The position numbers were made by a program, and so were the translations under genes. From a virus, in IMG/VR virus record IMGVR_UViG_3300010399_000018, positions 1-42,292 of that record: 42,292 bases of DNA. One strand, written 5' to 3'. The notes under the pieces are model-generated. The model saw only the letters and a program-made list of their open reading frames with translations. It searched no databases and was not told where the DNA came from. Below are positions 15,370-25,100 of the stretch, one piece after another; positions within the stretch are counted from its first letter, which is position 1; each line of letters opens with the position of its first letter.

Positions 15370-16179
15370 ATGGGCCTGATCATCACCAATCAAACCGACA
15401 ACTGGTACTCCGGCGCCGGCAACGTATTGCTCGCAGAGAAAAACACGACGAACAGCTTGCCGAAATCGTTCTTTGACCTCGGGAACCTCCCGAAAGTGGA
15501 AGTCGCGCTCAACATCGAACGACGGAAACACAAGGACTCCCGCGGAGCGAACCGCCTGATCGACAAGGTTCAGTCGGTTACGAAGGGCGGAGAATTCCGC
15601 GCGACGCTCGAGGACATAGGGATTAAAAACTTCGGCCTCTATCTTTCCGCCACACAGCAAACGATCGCGGCCGGTTCCTTCACGAGCGGCGCGCCCGATA
15701 TCTGTCCCGACTCCGCGATGACCATAAACGGGATCTGGAAACTCCGAAAGCCGAATGTTAGCTCGCTAGTGATCAAGGATTCCGCCGGATCGCCGGCGAC
15801 ACTCACGCCCGGAACGCACTACCGAATCGTCGACGCCGATCACGGCCTAGTCCAAATTCTCAGCTTAGGAAGTTTCACGCAGCCCTTTAAGGCCGAGTAT
15901 TCCTACGCGCAGACGATCGTCGTTCCCGCATTCAGCGCGGACGATAACAAAGAGTGGTATGTGTACTGTGCGATCGAAAACACGGAGCCGACCACAGATC
16001 AGAAGATCGGTTTTCACGTCTACCGCGTCGTCTTCGATCCGGCACAACTGCTCAGCCTCATAAACGCCGATCAGGGATCGTTTGACCTCCGCGGCGAAAT
16101 TCTCCGCGATCCGATCCTCTTCGCCGATGCCGAATACGGCGAATTCTGCCGCTGGGATTACATCGACGCTAACGTCTAA
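15370..16179 (+). CDS. major tail (tube) protein
   Basis: 269 residues with an AAAGGA ribosome site. The N-terminal half has the tube-protein pattern (FFDLGNLPKVEVALNIERRKH, then EFRATLEDIGIKNFGLYL). The C-terminal half has additional strands with GTHYRIVDADHGLVQI and a final QGSFDLRGEILRDPIL / EYGEFCRWDYI block typical of siphovirus tube proteins. It polymerises as hexameric rings around the tape measure protein. Location between tail terminator and chaperone genes is canonical. Confidence 0.85.
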   Translation: MGLIITNQTDNWYSGAGNVLLAEKNTTNSLPKSFFDLGNLPKVEVALNIERRKHKDSRGANRLIDKVQSVTKGGEFRATLEDIGIKNFGLYLSATQQTIAAGSFTSGAPDICPDSAMTINGIWKLRKPNVSSLVIKDSAGSPATLTPGTHYRIVDADHGLVQILSLGSFTQPFKAEYSYAQTIVVPAFSADDNKEWYVYCAIENTEPTTDQKIGFHVYRVVFDPAQLLSLINADQGSFDLRGEILRDPILFADAEYGEFCRWDYIDANV

Positions 16180-16221
16180 TCCCCTTCACCCCACAAACCA
16201 ACAAGGAGCTAGAACTTAACC

Positions 16222-16785
16222 ATGCCAGCCACAGAAGCCGCGAAACTCGCGAGCTCGCTCGGACACTCCGACGATCCTTACTCGCTCACAGTTACGCCAA
16301 AGAACGGCGAAGCCACGAAGATAAAGATCGAACCGCTCACGCTCGATCAAATCTCAAACATAATGCTTCTGCTCGATAAACTCGCCGACAAAGGAATCGA
16401 AGTCGACGCCCTCGATCAGAAAACATTTAGCAACGTGAAAATGATTACTCGCGGAGGCGAAGACTTCCGCCAGGTCCTCGCGACGGCCGCGGACCAGGAG
16501 CCCGAATTTGTCGGACGCCTCAACTTTGTCGACGTGGCGAAGGTCGCCGGAAAAGTCTGGAAAGTGAATAAGGATTTTTTCGACGAGAACCAGATCGAAA
16601 TACTCGCCGCGTTCGGTCTGGAGGAAAAGGATCTCGAAACAATCAAAAATCTATTACGCTCGATCAAGTCGTTATTGAACTCTACGCCGCCGGCATCCCC
16701 AACGTCGGCGGACTCACCCTCGGACAAGCCGAGCGAATCTACGATCGACTCCAACGAAACAAGCGAGACGAAATTAAACGAATAA
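16222..16785 (+). CDS. tail assembly chaperone, short (G-like) product
   Basis: 187 residues in the zero frame, AAGGAG ribosome site. The N-terminal 140 residues are an alpha/beta domain (KIKIEPLTLDQISNIMLLLDKL ... FVDVAKVAGKVWKVNKDFF) like lambda gpG-type chaperones that bind the tape measure protein. The zero-frame C-terminus after about residue 155 becomes a Ser/Pro/Thr-rich stretch, because the functional coding there moves to the -1 frame. Both products are expected in long-tailed phages. Confidence 0.8.
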   Translation: MPATEAAKLASSLGHSDDPYSLTVTPKNGEATKIKIEPLTLDQISNIMLLLDKLADKGIEVDALDQKTFSNVKMITRGGEDFRQVLATAADQEPEFVGRLNFVDVAKVAGKVWKVNKDFFDENQIEILAAFGLEEKDLETIKNLLRSIKSLLNSTPPASPTSADSPSDKPSESTIDSNETSETKLNE

Positions 16786-16865
16786 ACCTCGCGATTTCCC
16801 TCGCCCTACCGAGCGACGTCGAACAAGCAAACAAGATCCGGCGCGAGCTGGACCAGGACGATTAA
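16222..16865 (+). CDS. tail assembly chaperone, -1 frameshift (G-T-like) product
   Basis: An open -1 frame ends at 16865 and encodes a compact helical domain (VVIELYAAGIP, LTLGQAERIYDRLQRN, INLAISLAL), the T part of lambda G/T proteins. It has no good start of its own. A canonical slippery heptamer T TTT TTC lies at 16575-16581 in the correct phase. A second A-rich site, CAAAAAT at 16644-16650, lies closer to where -1 coding quality improves. Shifting at either gives an uninterrupted G-T fusion. Which site is used cannot be settled by eye. Confidence 0.75.
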
Positions 16866-16873
16866 CGAAACGG

Positions 16874-16893
16874 AGCCGCGCTTCTGCGCGGCT
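16874..16893 (+). promoter_or_regulatory. GC-rich hairpin before the tape measure gene
   Basis: An 8-bp perfect stem AGCCGCGC / GCGCGGCT with a TTCT tetraloop lies between the chaperone frame end and the tape measure start. With no U-tract it is more likely an mRNA stabiliser or a downstream stimulator of the chaperone frameshift region than a terminator. Confidence 0.4.
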
Positions 16894-16911
16894 TCGCCAT
16901 AAAGAGCCAAA

Positions 16912-19900
16912 ATGCCGCCAGCCCTCCAGCAAGACATCCGCGTGGTGATCGAGACGGTCCTAAAGGGAAACCCGCAGTTTGCCGTCTTCACGCAGAACGT
17001 CGAAAAAGTTAAACAACTCGACGGGAAAAAGGTCGAACTCGGGAACGCGACCAACGCGCAGCAATTAGCGGCGTCGATCGATAAGCTAGCGACCGCCGTC
17101 GACAAACTCGACGACGCAAAAGTGGGCCGCCTCGGGAAGGCATTTCAATTCCTCGGAACAGCCTCAACAATTTTGGGCCATCTGAAAGGAGCCCAGGAAG
17201 GGATCGGCGTAATAAAAGACGTCGTAAACAGTTCGCCCAACCTTGCCAATTTCACCAACAAGATAAACGGCGCCGCAACCTCAGTCGGTTCTTTCTTCTC
17301 TGCCCTCAAAGACAAAGCCGCGACTGGAATCGCCGCGGCCAAAACCAAAGTAACCGAACTCGCCGGATCGATCCCGAAACTCACTAGCGGACTTGGATCC
17401 GCTGCAAGCGCCGCTCTCGGAGTCGGAGCCGCCGGAGCCGCTGCAGCTGCAGGCCTGCTTTTAGTCATCGGCGCCGTCGCCGCCGTGGTTGCCGTCCTGG
17501 TCGCCATCCCGATCGTCGCGGTCAAACTATTCGAACTCGCCGCGGCTGCCGCTGAAACCGGATCCAAATTCCATGACCTCGCACAAGAAACGGGAGCCTC
17601 CGTCGAATTCATATCCGGGCTCGCACCGGCCGCGGAAGATTCGAGCTCGTCGGTCGAGGAACTCGCAAAGAGTCTCGGAAAATTTAACAAGCTGGTCGGA
17701 GACGCGAATCGCGGAGGAAAAGAAGCCACTGAAACTTTACTTCAGTTTGGAATCAAACCTCGCGAAGCCATCAAAGACCAGGAGGCCGCACTCGAAAAGG
17801 TTTTCAAACGGATCCTCGAGCTGCCGCCTGGAATTCAGCGTGTGATAGCCGCTCAAGAAGTATTCGGCGCAAAGACCGGCGCAAAGATGGTCCCGATCAT
17901 TGAAACCGTAAATGGAAAAGTTAAAGAGACGATCCAAAGAACGCGCGAACTCGGCCTCTTATGGACCACCGAATCAGCCAACGCCGCTGATGAGTTTGGA
18001 GATAAACTCGCCGAAATAAATCGCATCGTCGAAGGTTTCAAGCAATCGATCGCTGTACAACTGATACCGGCAATCCTTGCCCTGCTCCGGATCTTCACCA
18101 GCGAAGCCCCGATCGCTGGCGGAATCTTTCAAAACGTACTGAAGGCAATTGCGCTCGCTGCGCAGAGTGCCACGATTCAACTCGTTCTACTGATCGCGGC
18201 GGCAAAAACCCTGAAAGATCTACCGGCCATCATCGGCGCGACCGCCGGAGGAGGAATCGCCGCCGGCGCCGGCGTCGCCGCCGAATCATTCAAGAAAAAC
18301 GCGGCCGAACTCTTCGCGATTGCCTTCGCGCCGGCGCCAGCTGCACCGCCAAGCACAAGAGACTTACCCGAAGGTGGAGGCGGAGGTAGCCGAAAGAAAT
18401 CGAATCCTGCCGACACGTTCGATTCTACTTTCAGTTTCAACCAGCGCGCCGCCGACTCTGCGCTCACACTGCTAAAGGACACCCTCGAGCGGCAACGGAA
18501 AGCCGTCAAAGAGAGTTTCGATAAGCGGAAGATCTCAATCAGTGATTACTACGACGAGGAATACCGTCTACAAAAACGAAGCCTCGACTTTGAAATCGAA
18601 AGTACGAAGCGGCAGATCGCCGCCCAAAAGGAACGACTCGCGCATAAGGTCGAGCGCATAAACAAAGATGAGAGTTTAGACCAGGCCGAGAAGAACGCAC
18701 AGATCGAGATCGCGACCAAAGACACGGAAGCGGAGATCGTCGGTCTGAATGAAAAACTGATCCTGCTACTCCGCGATCGCCAGGAACTCGGCGAGAAGAT
18801 TTCCAAGGCCGAAACCGAAGCTCAGCGCGCGCTACAAGACAGCCTCCAGCCGATTATCGATCAAATAGACCGCGCCAACGGAAAAGGCGCTCTCGTCGAA
18901 TCGCGTGAACAAATCGCGAAGCTCAACGAAAAGATCGAAGAGCTGCGAAACAACGGTCAGACCGCGGCCGCCGACCTGGTCGAAGAGTTTACCGAGTTTC
19001 TCAACGTGTTGGCCCAGGTGAACGCGCGAGTCGAACTGTTTGAGCGTAGTCAAGCTGAGAACGAGGCCCGGCTCCAAACCCTACGCGAACAGGGTCAGAG
19101 AAATGTTATCGAGAAGTTTCTTGCGGAGCGTGAGATTAACGAAATCCTGCGAAGACAAATCGAAGCGCGGGAAAAGCTAATTCTGGAACTCGAGCGCACC
19201 GCGGCTAAACAGACCGATCCCGCCATCCTGGTCGAAATTGAAAAACAGCGCGAAGCCGTCGCCCGCCTTAAAAACGAGTACAAGACCCTCGGCGGAGAAA
19301 TTAAAGACACGTTCTTTAATTCCGTGACGGCGGCATTCGAGGACTTCATTCTCTCGATCAATGATGTAATCGCCGGCACGAAGAGCCTCGGCGACGCATT
19401 CCGGAGTTTCGCGCTATCTGTTATCCAGGAACTCGAGCGCCTGATCGCGAAAATGATCGCCGTTAAAATTCTCGCCGCGATAATCGGATTGATCGGAGGA
19501 GGAAGCGAAAGCGAGGGCGGAATCGGAGGCGCGATCGGCGACGTGCTCGGAGGCGGAGCTGCTCTCGGCGGAGAATTCGCAGCCCAACCCGGCGGCCGGA
19601 TTATCCAGGTCGCGGAGGGCGGACACGACGAGCTCGTCGTAACTACGGATCCACGCCACGCAAAACGGACCGCATCACTACTCGGTCGCTTCATTCGCCG
19701 AACTGGAATCCTGCCCGACTTCGCCGGCGGAAATCCGTCGCGCGGACTTCTCTCGAACGTTGCCAACAGAATTTCCAGTTTCGCCGCCGGAGATTTTGTC
19801 AGCGCCGCCCCGTCACTCGCCGGCGCCGGCGCCGGAGGTTTCGGACCTATCAGCCTCACCGTTCAAAACGTGTTTCCAAACGTGAGCGATTCGCGCGGAT

Positions 19901-19983
19901 TCAATCTCAACCAACAGGCGATCGTCCGCGAAGCCGGCCGCGCGATCGAGAAGGGACTCCGGAGAGCCGGCCGGACTGACTAA
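16912..19983 (+). CDS. tape measure protein
   Basis: 1023 residues. N-terminal coiled coil and Ala/Val-rich region. There is a strongly hydrophobic, probably membrane-inserting segment near residues 175-205. The central FHDLAQETGASVEFISGLAPAAED motif is typical of phage tape measure proteins. Long Glu/Lys/Arg coiled coils cover about 500-800. A second hydrophobic region (LIAKMIAVKILAAIIGLIGGG) and a Gly-rich part with the IIQVAEGGHDELVV motif are common near tape-measure C-termini. It sets tail length (roughly 0.15 nm per residue, hence on the order of 150 nm) and is ejected into the host. Chaperone genes directly upstream support the call. Confidence 0.92.
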   Translation: MPPALQQDIRVVIETVLKGNPQFAVFTQNVEKVKQLDGKKVELGNATNAQQLAASIDKLATAVDKLDDAKVGRLGKAFQFLGTASTILGHLKGAQEGIGVIKDVVNSSPNLANFTNKINGAATSVGSFFSALKDKAATGIAAAKTKVTELAGSIPKLTSGLGSAASAALGVGAAGAAAAAGLLLVIGAVAAVVAVLVAIPIVAVKLFELAAAAAETGSKFHDLAQETGASVEFISGLAPAAEDSSSSVEELAKSLGKFNKLVGDANRGGKEATETLLQFGIKPREAIKDQEAALEKVFKRILELPPGIQRVIAAQEVFGAKTGAKMVPIIETVNGKVKETIQRTRELGLLWTTESANAADEFGDKLAEINRIVEGFKQSIAVQLIPAILALLRIFTSEAPIAGGIFQNVLKAIALAAQSATIQLVLLIAAAKTLKDLPAIIGATAGGGIAAGAGVAAESFKKNAAELFAIAFAPAPAAPPSTRDLPEGGGGGSRKKSNPADTFDSTFSFNQRAADSALTLLKDTLERQRKAVKESFDKRKISISDYYDEEYRLQKRSLDFEIESTKRQIAAQKERLAHKVERINKDESLDQAEKNAQIEIATKDTEAEIVGLNEKLILLLRDRQELGEKISKAETEAQRALQDSLQPIIDQIDRANGKGALVESREQIAKLNEKIEELRNNGQTAAADLVEEFTEFLNVLAQVNARVELFERSQAENEARLQTLREQGQRNVIEKFLAEREINEILRRQIEAREKLILELERTAAKQTDPAILVEIEKQREAVARLKNEYKTLGGEIKDTFFNSVTAAFEDFILSINDVIAGTKSLGDAFRSFALSVIQELERLIAKMIAVKILAAIIGLIGGGSESEGGIGGAIGDVLGGGAALGGEFAAQPGGRIIQVAEGGHDELVVTTDPRHAKRTASLLGRFIRRTGILPDFAGGNPSRGLLSNVANRISSFAAGDFVSAAPSLAGAGAGGFGPISLTVQNVFPNVSDSRGFNLNQQAIVREAGRAIEKGLRRAGRTD

Positions 19984-20016
19984 AAACCCATCCGCCAGCC
20001 CCTAAACTGGCTAACA

Positions 20017-20036
20017 GGTGCGAGAACGTCTGCACC
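20017..20036. repeat. dispersed palindrome copy 3 (with 2-bp central insertion)
   Basis: GGTGCGAGAACGTCTGCACC, 20 bp, between the tape measure and DUF2460 genes. It keeps the GGTGC/GCACC ends and the ACGT core of the 18-bp consensus but carries two extra bases in the left half. A small GCCAG/CTGGC hairpin lies just upstream. Confidence 0.8.
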
Positions 20037-20095
20037 GCCCGCCAAAACCGCAGGAAACAGCCACGTCGCGCGAATCCTGCCTATTAAAACCCCTC

Positions 20096-20764
20096 ATGGC
20101 CTACGACAACGTACCCTATCCCCTCTCGATCGACCGCTGCATAAGTCAAACAGCCTTCGACACCACCTTAATCGAACTCGGCAACGGCCAGGAACGCCGG
20201 ATCGCAAATTGGGACGACGGACTCCTGTTCTTCAACGCCATGCACGGAATTCGAAGCCTGGAGGACCTACGCGAACTCGACGTCTTTCACAAACTCCGCC
20301 GCGGCAAAGCCCGAAGCTTTCCAGTGCGCGACGTGCTCGATCATCTTGCGACCTATGACGGTTCGCTAATGGCGTTCGCCATCGGCACCGGAACGGCCGG
20401 GCCTTTTCAACTTACAAAGACCTACTCCGACGCCGCGAACTCATGGATCCGTGAAATAACCAAACCGGAACAAGGAACGATCAAGATTTTCGTCGGCGTG
20501 ACTGAGAAAACCGAGGGAACGCATTACACGATCAACTATCTAACCGGGAAAGTAACTTTCACGTCCGGGAACTTCCCTTCGATCGGCGCCGTGATTTCCT
20601 GGACCGGTCGCTTTTTTGTGCCGGTTCGATTCGACAGCGATCGTCTGCCGATCCAGGACATTTTTCTCACGATGAAAGCCGACGTCGACGGTCAATATGT
20701 GATTCCCGAAACAGCGACCGCGAGTCTTCCGGAGATCGTCATGGTTGAGGACCGCGGCGCATGA
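20096..20764 (+). CDS. DUF2460-type distal tail protein (GTA orfg12-like)
   Basis: 222 residues from the ATG at 20096. An upstream in-frame codon at 20018 would read through the palindrome and is unlikely. The YPLSIDRCISQTAFDTTLIELGNGQERRIANWDD opening, the K.RRGKARSFPVRD region and the C-terminal FFVPVRFDSDRLPIQDIFL block are characteristic of DUF2460 proteins of the Rhodobacter gene-transfer-agent-like tail tip, which form the distal tail ring. It is the first of four consecutive tip genes in the conserved order 2460-2163-NlpC-hub. Confidence 0.88.
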   Translation: MAYDNVPYPLSIDRCISQTAFDTTLIELGNGQERRIANWDDGLLFFNAMHGIRSLEDLRELDVFHKLRRGKARSFPVRDVLDHLATYDGSLMAFAIGTGTAGPFQLTKTYSDAANSWIREITKPEQGTIKIFVGVTEKTEGTHYTINYLTGKVTFTSGNFPSIGAVISWTGRFFVPVRFDSDRLPIQDIFLTMKADVDGQYVIPETATASLPEIVMVEDRGA

Positions 20765-21660
20765 AGACCGTTATAAACTTTGAAAGTCCTTACACCGAAC
20801 AGAGCCTCCACGATTTTCTCGCGGATCCGGTCACGCTTGCCTATTGTTGGAAACTCACGCCGCGCGCCGGTTCGATCATAACCACCGCGATCGGCGCGAC
20901 GTCGCACACGCGCGACCTCACTCTGCCAGGTCACGGATCGTTAGTCTTTCGACGCGCCGGCGGAATTAAACCGACTGCCGTCGATACTGAGGCCGGCCAG
21001 GAATCCGCCGGATTAAATTTTCTCGCTGTGTTCGACGACGACGCTATCACGCCCATACAACTCGACGAGGGAGATTGGGACGGCGCACTCCTGGAGATCT
21101 TCAAGATCAATTATGCCGCTCTAAAAATGGGCCAGATGATCGAGTTTAGCGGTCACATCGGCGGATTCACCGAGGAAGGAATAGTTTTCACTGCCGACGC
21201 CCGACCACTGACTGCCCTCGCGCGAATAAAAGTCGGCCGGCGCGCCTCCGCTAATTGCGACGTCCGCGAGTTTGGAGATCCCGTTCGCTGTCAACGATCG
21301 TTAGTGGACCTCACGCACTCCGGAACAGTTACCACCGGAGACACGACCGGCGCCTCGCTGCGCGCTTCAGCTCTACCGGCCGCCGTGCTCTTCACGATGC
21401 TGGATGGAAAAGTAACCTTCACGTCTGGACAAAACGCCGGCCGAACGCGCGTCGTGCGCGACTGGAATAATTCAAACGGCGAGATCATCTTTCAGAAAGC
21501 ATTTCCATTCCCGATCGCTATCTCCGACAACTTCACCGCCGTCGAAGGATGCAACCGCACAGAGGCCGCCTGTCTCGAGCGCGACAACATCATCAATTAT
21601 CAAGGCCTTAACTTTATGACCAATATCGAAAAGTTTAATCGGATCCGCCGCGCACAATGA
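20761..21660 (+). CDS. DUF2163-type tail tip protein (GTA orfg13-like)
   Basis: 299 residues, ATGA overlap with the previous gene. An N-terminal CWKLTPRAGSIIT strand pair is followed by SAGLNFLAVFDDDAITPIQLDEGDWDGALLEIF, and the C-terminal cysteine-containing FTAVEGCNRTEAACLERDNI / INYQGLNFMTNIEKF block marks the DUF2163/phage BR0599 family (hub-forming tail tip protein). The cysteines at the C-terminus probably bind a metal or Fe-S cluster in the family. It is followed with overlap by the NlpC/P60 gene. Confidence 0.88.
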   Translation: MKTVINFESPYTEQSLHDFLADPVTLAYCWKLTPRAGSIITTAIGATSHTRDLTLPGHGSLVFRRAGGIKPTAVDTEAGQESAGLNFLAVFDDDAITPIQLDEGDWDGALLEIFKINYAALKMGQMIEFSGHIGGFTEEGIVFTADARPLTALARIKVGRRASANCDVREFGDPVRCQRSLVDLTHSGTVTTGDTTGASLRASALPAAVLFTMLDGKVTFTSGQNAGRTRVVRDWNNSNGEIIFQKAFPFPIAISDNFTAVEGCNRTEAACLERDNIINYQGLNFMTNIEKFNRIRRAQ

Positions 21661-22133
21661 CCGACGACACGAAACAACTAACACGCGAACAAATCGCCGC
21701 GGCCGCGCTCCAACTCGTCGACGTACCGTACCAACATCACGGACGCGATGAAGTACTCGGCCTCGATTGTGCCGGCGTCCTGGTCGCGGCGTTTCGTCGA
21801 TGCGGGATAGAGCTGCGCGAGAAGTTACCGATCAACTACCGCCGCTTGCCTCCGGAGAGCCACATTCGCGAATGCCTCACCATGAACTTTGAGGAAAGAA
21901 AAACCACGTCGGCCGAGATTACACTCGAGCCAGGCGCGATCGTTCACTTTCGTTTCAACCGCGACAGCGAAGCCCGCCATTTAGGAATAGCAATTCTCAA
22001 CCGCGACGGAGAAAACTTCGACGTCGTTCACGCCCTCCGCGCCAATGCGCGCGTAATCCTGGAACCTCTCGCCGGCGTTCTCGCTCACGCCACTATCGCC
22101 GGCATACACGTATGGCCCAACTTGCGATCTTAG
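21657..22133 (+). CDS. NlpC/P60-type tail peptidase (GTA orfg14-like)
   Basis: 158 residues. The catalytic Cys is in GLDCAGVLV near residue 39. The His is in EARHLGIAI near residue 102. A further polar residue is probably in FDVVHAL. The order Cys-His fits NlpC/P60 peptidases that cleave peptidoglycan cross-links to let the tail through the cell wall. Overlaps: 4 bp with DUF2163 and 22 bp with the hub gene. The normal length for phage members is about 140-160. Confidence 0.88.
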   Translation: MTDDTKQLTREQIAAAALQLVDVPYQHHGRDEVLGLDCAGVLVAAFRRCGIELREKLPINYRRLPPESHIRECLTMNFEERKTTSAEITLEPGAIVHFRFNRDSEARHLGIAILNRDGENFDVVHALRANARVILEPLAGVLAHATIAGIHVWPNLRS

Positions 22134-25100
22134 CTGCCATTCAAATCGGACTCGCCGTCGCCGGATCGTTTCTCACTCCCAAACCAAAACAGGAGAAGAT
22201 CGATCGCGGGAAACAAGACGATCTCCGTTTCACCATCGTCGAAGAGGGAGCGTTCATTCCGCGCGTCTACGGTCGCGGACCGGTACGCCTCGCCGGCAAT
22301 CTGTTTTGGGGAACCGAAACAAGAGAACGAGTAAACCACACGAACGGATCATCCGGAGGGAAGAAAGGCCGCGGCGCCACACCGCCGACAGATACCTTTT
22401 CATACGACAAAAGTTTTGCCGCCCTGATTTGCGAAGGACCGGTCCGCGCCTTTGTAAAAATCAAAGAAGGCGAACAGGATATCTTCAATCAGATCACGAC
22501 CGGCGGCAGCGCATACTACGAAGCCGAATCCGCGTCGAACACCCGCGCCGGCGGCGCGACGATCGTCACCGACGCGACGCTACTCTCAGGAAGAAAAGTA
22601 ACTCTGCCGCCCGGCGGAAGTGTTCAGTTCAACGGCGTGCGTTCAAACGTCGCGAGCGTGAACGAATGCGGAATCTACTACCAGGCCAACGCCGCGATCC
22701 CCGTCACCGTCCGAATAAACGGAACCACCGATCACACTCCCACACTTCCGGACACAGACAACGACCTCGATTCCGTCGACGTTGCAATAACTCTCAACGT
22801 AAGCGGTTCGAACACGATCAAGATCACGAACAACCACGCAACCGAATCAATCCACATCGATCGAATCTTTGTCTTTCCGTTTTTCAGTGAGCCGCCCGAT
22901 CCATTTGACCCGCGGCCCATCACCGGCGTCGTCGACGAGTTCAACCCGTACCCGAGCGACCCTAACGACCCCTCGAGCTTCTACAACCGGCCGCTACGAA
23001 TGGCCGCCAACAACCAGGCAACGGGAACCGTCGCGGCCGGCGGCCAAGCCGGGCTCGAGCTCTATCTCGGAACTTCGGATCAACCGGTTTCGCCGACGAT
23101 CGTCGCGGAAGAGGGCGCCGATCGCACACCCGCACACCGCGGCCTCGCCAACGTTGTCTTTAACACCTACCTACTAAAGACCGGCCAACTCGAAAACCTA
23201 ACTTTTTACGTTGAACCTCTGCTCGAAGATCTCGCCGATATTCTCGCCGCTGAATTCAAACTCCGCGGCGCGACTGATTCGATGCTCGACTTTGAATACG
23301 TGCGCGGAACGATCGTCGAAGGGCTTTATATCGATCGACTCGCGTCGCTAACCGAAACATTAAAGGCAATGGAGTTTTTCTATGGCTTCGACGTTGTTCC
23401 GGAGGACGGAAAGATCAAAGCCGTACCTCGAGGCGGAGCGTCGAAGCGAACGATTCCATTTAACGAGCTGCTCGCGCATGAGGGAGGATCCCAACGTCCC
23501 GCCGGCGTGAGAATCGAACACGTCGAGGCCGGCGATCTGCCGAACGGAATTTATATTGCTTTTGTAGATCCGAACTCCGAACAAAAAGACTTTCACACCG
23601 GATCACAATTTATTCCGCTCGGCTTTGGACCAGCGATCGAAACCGAAAGCATTAACTTGCCGATCGTGGTTTCGAATCCCGACGAAGTTATCGCCGCCGG
23701 TAAACGTTACCTCTTCGGCCGGCAGCTCGAGAAAGACGGACTCGAATTCGCACTCGATCCAAAACACAGCGACCTAAGCCCGACCGACGTCGTCACGCTC
23801 GAGCTCGAGCAAAAAACGATCGACGCGCGAATCATCAGTATGCAAACCGCTTTGCCGGGAGTTTCCCGCTGCAAGGCACTTCCGGAGAAAGCCGGCCATT
23901 ACAACCAAATCGGAATCGGACAACTCGGCACCGGTAGCGAGACGGGAACAGTCGCGCATCCTGCGAACAGTTTTCTTTACATTGCGGATCTGCCAACCCT
24001 AACCGACGCCGATCGCGGCCGCCTGGTCTACTACGCCGCCATCTGCCCGCGCGGAATTGGAGATTTTCAAGGAGGGTTTCTTTACGAAGAAACCGTCGAA
24101 GATTCCGGACAGTTTGATCGGCGCCTGATATTCCCACACGCCGCCACGATCGGCGAGCTAGTTTCTTCCCTGCCGGCCGTCACAGATCCAAGCGTCGTCG
24201 ATGCCACAAACAGCCTAGTCCTGGATCTCTACTTCGACGAGGACCTTTTCGAATCGCGGCCGCTCGCCGACGTGCAAGCGAACGACGTGAACATGGTCGC
24301 GATCGGATCCGGAGACACGGCCGAGGTTATCAAGTTTGCAGACGCAAGCTATTCGGCCGGGACGTTCCCTTTTGTTCGACGAGTCACACTTACGAATTTG
24401 ATTCGCGGCCATCGCGGAACACAACGCGGCGCCACGATCGGCGTGCACGCCGCCGGGACCGCGGCCGTTTTATACAGCGACGCCGTTCAATCACACGACG
24501 ATAAATTCGATCGCCTCGGACTCTCGCGAAAATTCAAAGCCGTCACCGTCGCCCAGGCCCTGATAGATGCACCGGTTACCAACTTTACAAATCACGGTCT
24601 TTCACTCGCGCCGGCACAAGTAACCGACGTGCTAATAACGAAAGATGCCCTGAGCGACTGGCGAATCGCGTTTTCAATGGAAGATGCGCCACCGAATACA
24701 GCCTCCGTCGAGATATGGACCAGCACCGATCGGACAAACCCCGCCAACAAAAAGCGCACCTTGATCGCTACACCAGGAACGACACAAGCCGCCCTGCTCG
24801 CGGGAACTACCGGAGACTACGACCCGATCGAGGCCACCGTAACGAGCACGAATCACGCATTCAAAAACAACTTTGCGAATCTCGGGGACCTAACGGGATT
24901 TGCCGGGACCTCGATCACCGCCATCACCGAACCGTGGCAACGCTTCGATTTCGAAATGGCCTTCGACAATATCCTCGACCCTAGTTTTATTAGCGATCTA
25001 AACGCCGGAGGATTTTTCGTCGCACTACACGAACGACCAACAGCCGAAGGGCCATACTCTTCGATTCCCTTTTCAGAATGCCCGCTATCCGTCGAATGGA

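Noticed and set aside
14914-15660. 248-residue minus-strand frame across tail genes
   Set aside because: It overlaps two well-supported plus-strand genes and has no recognisable domains, and late genes are all rightward.
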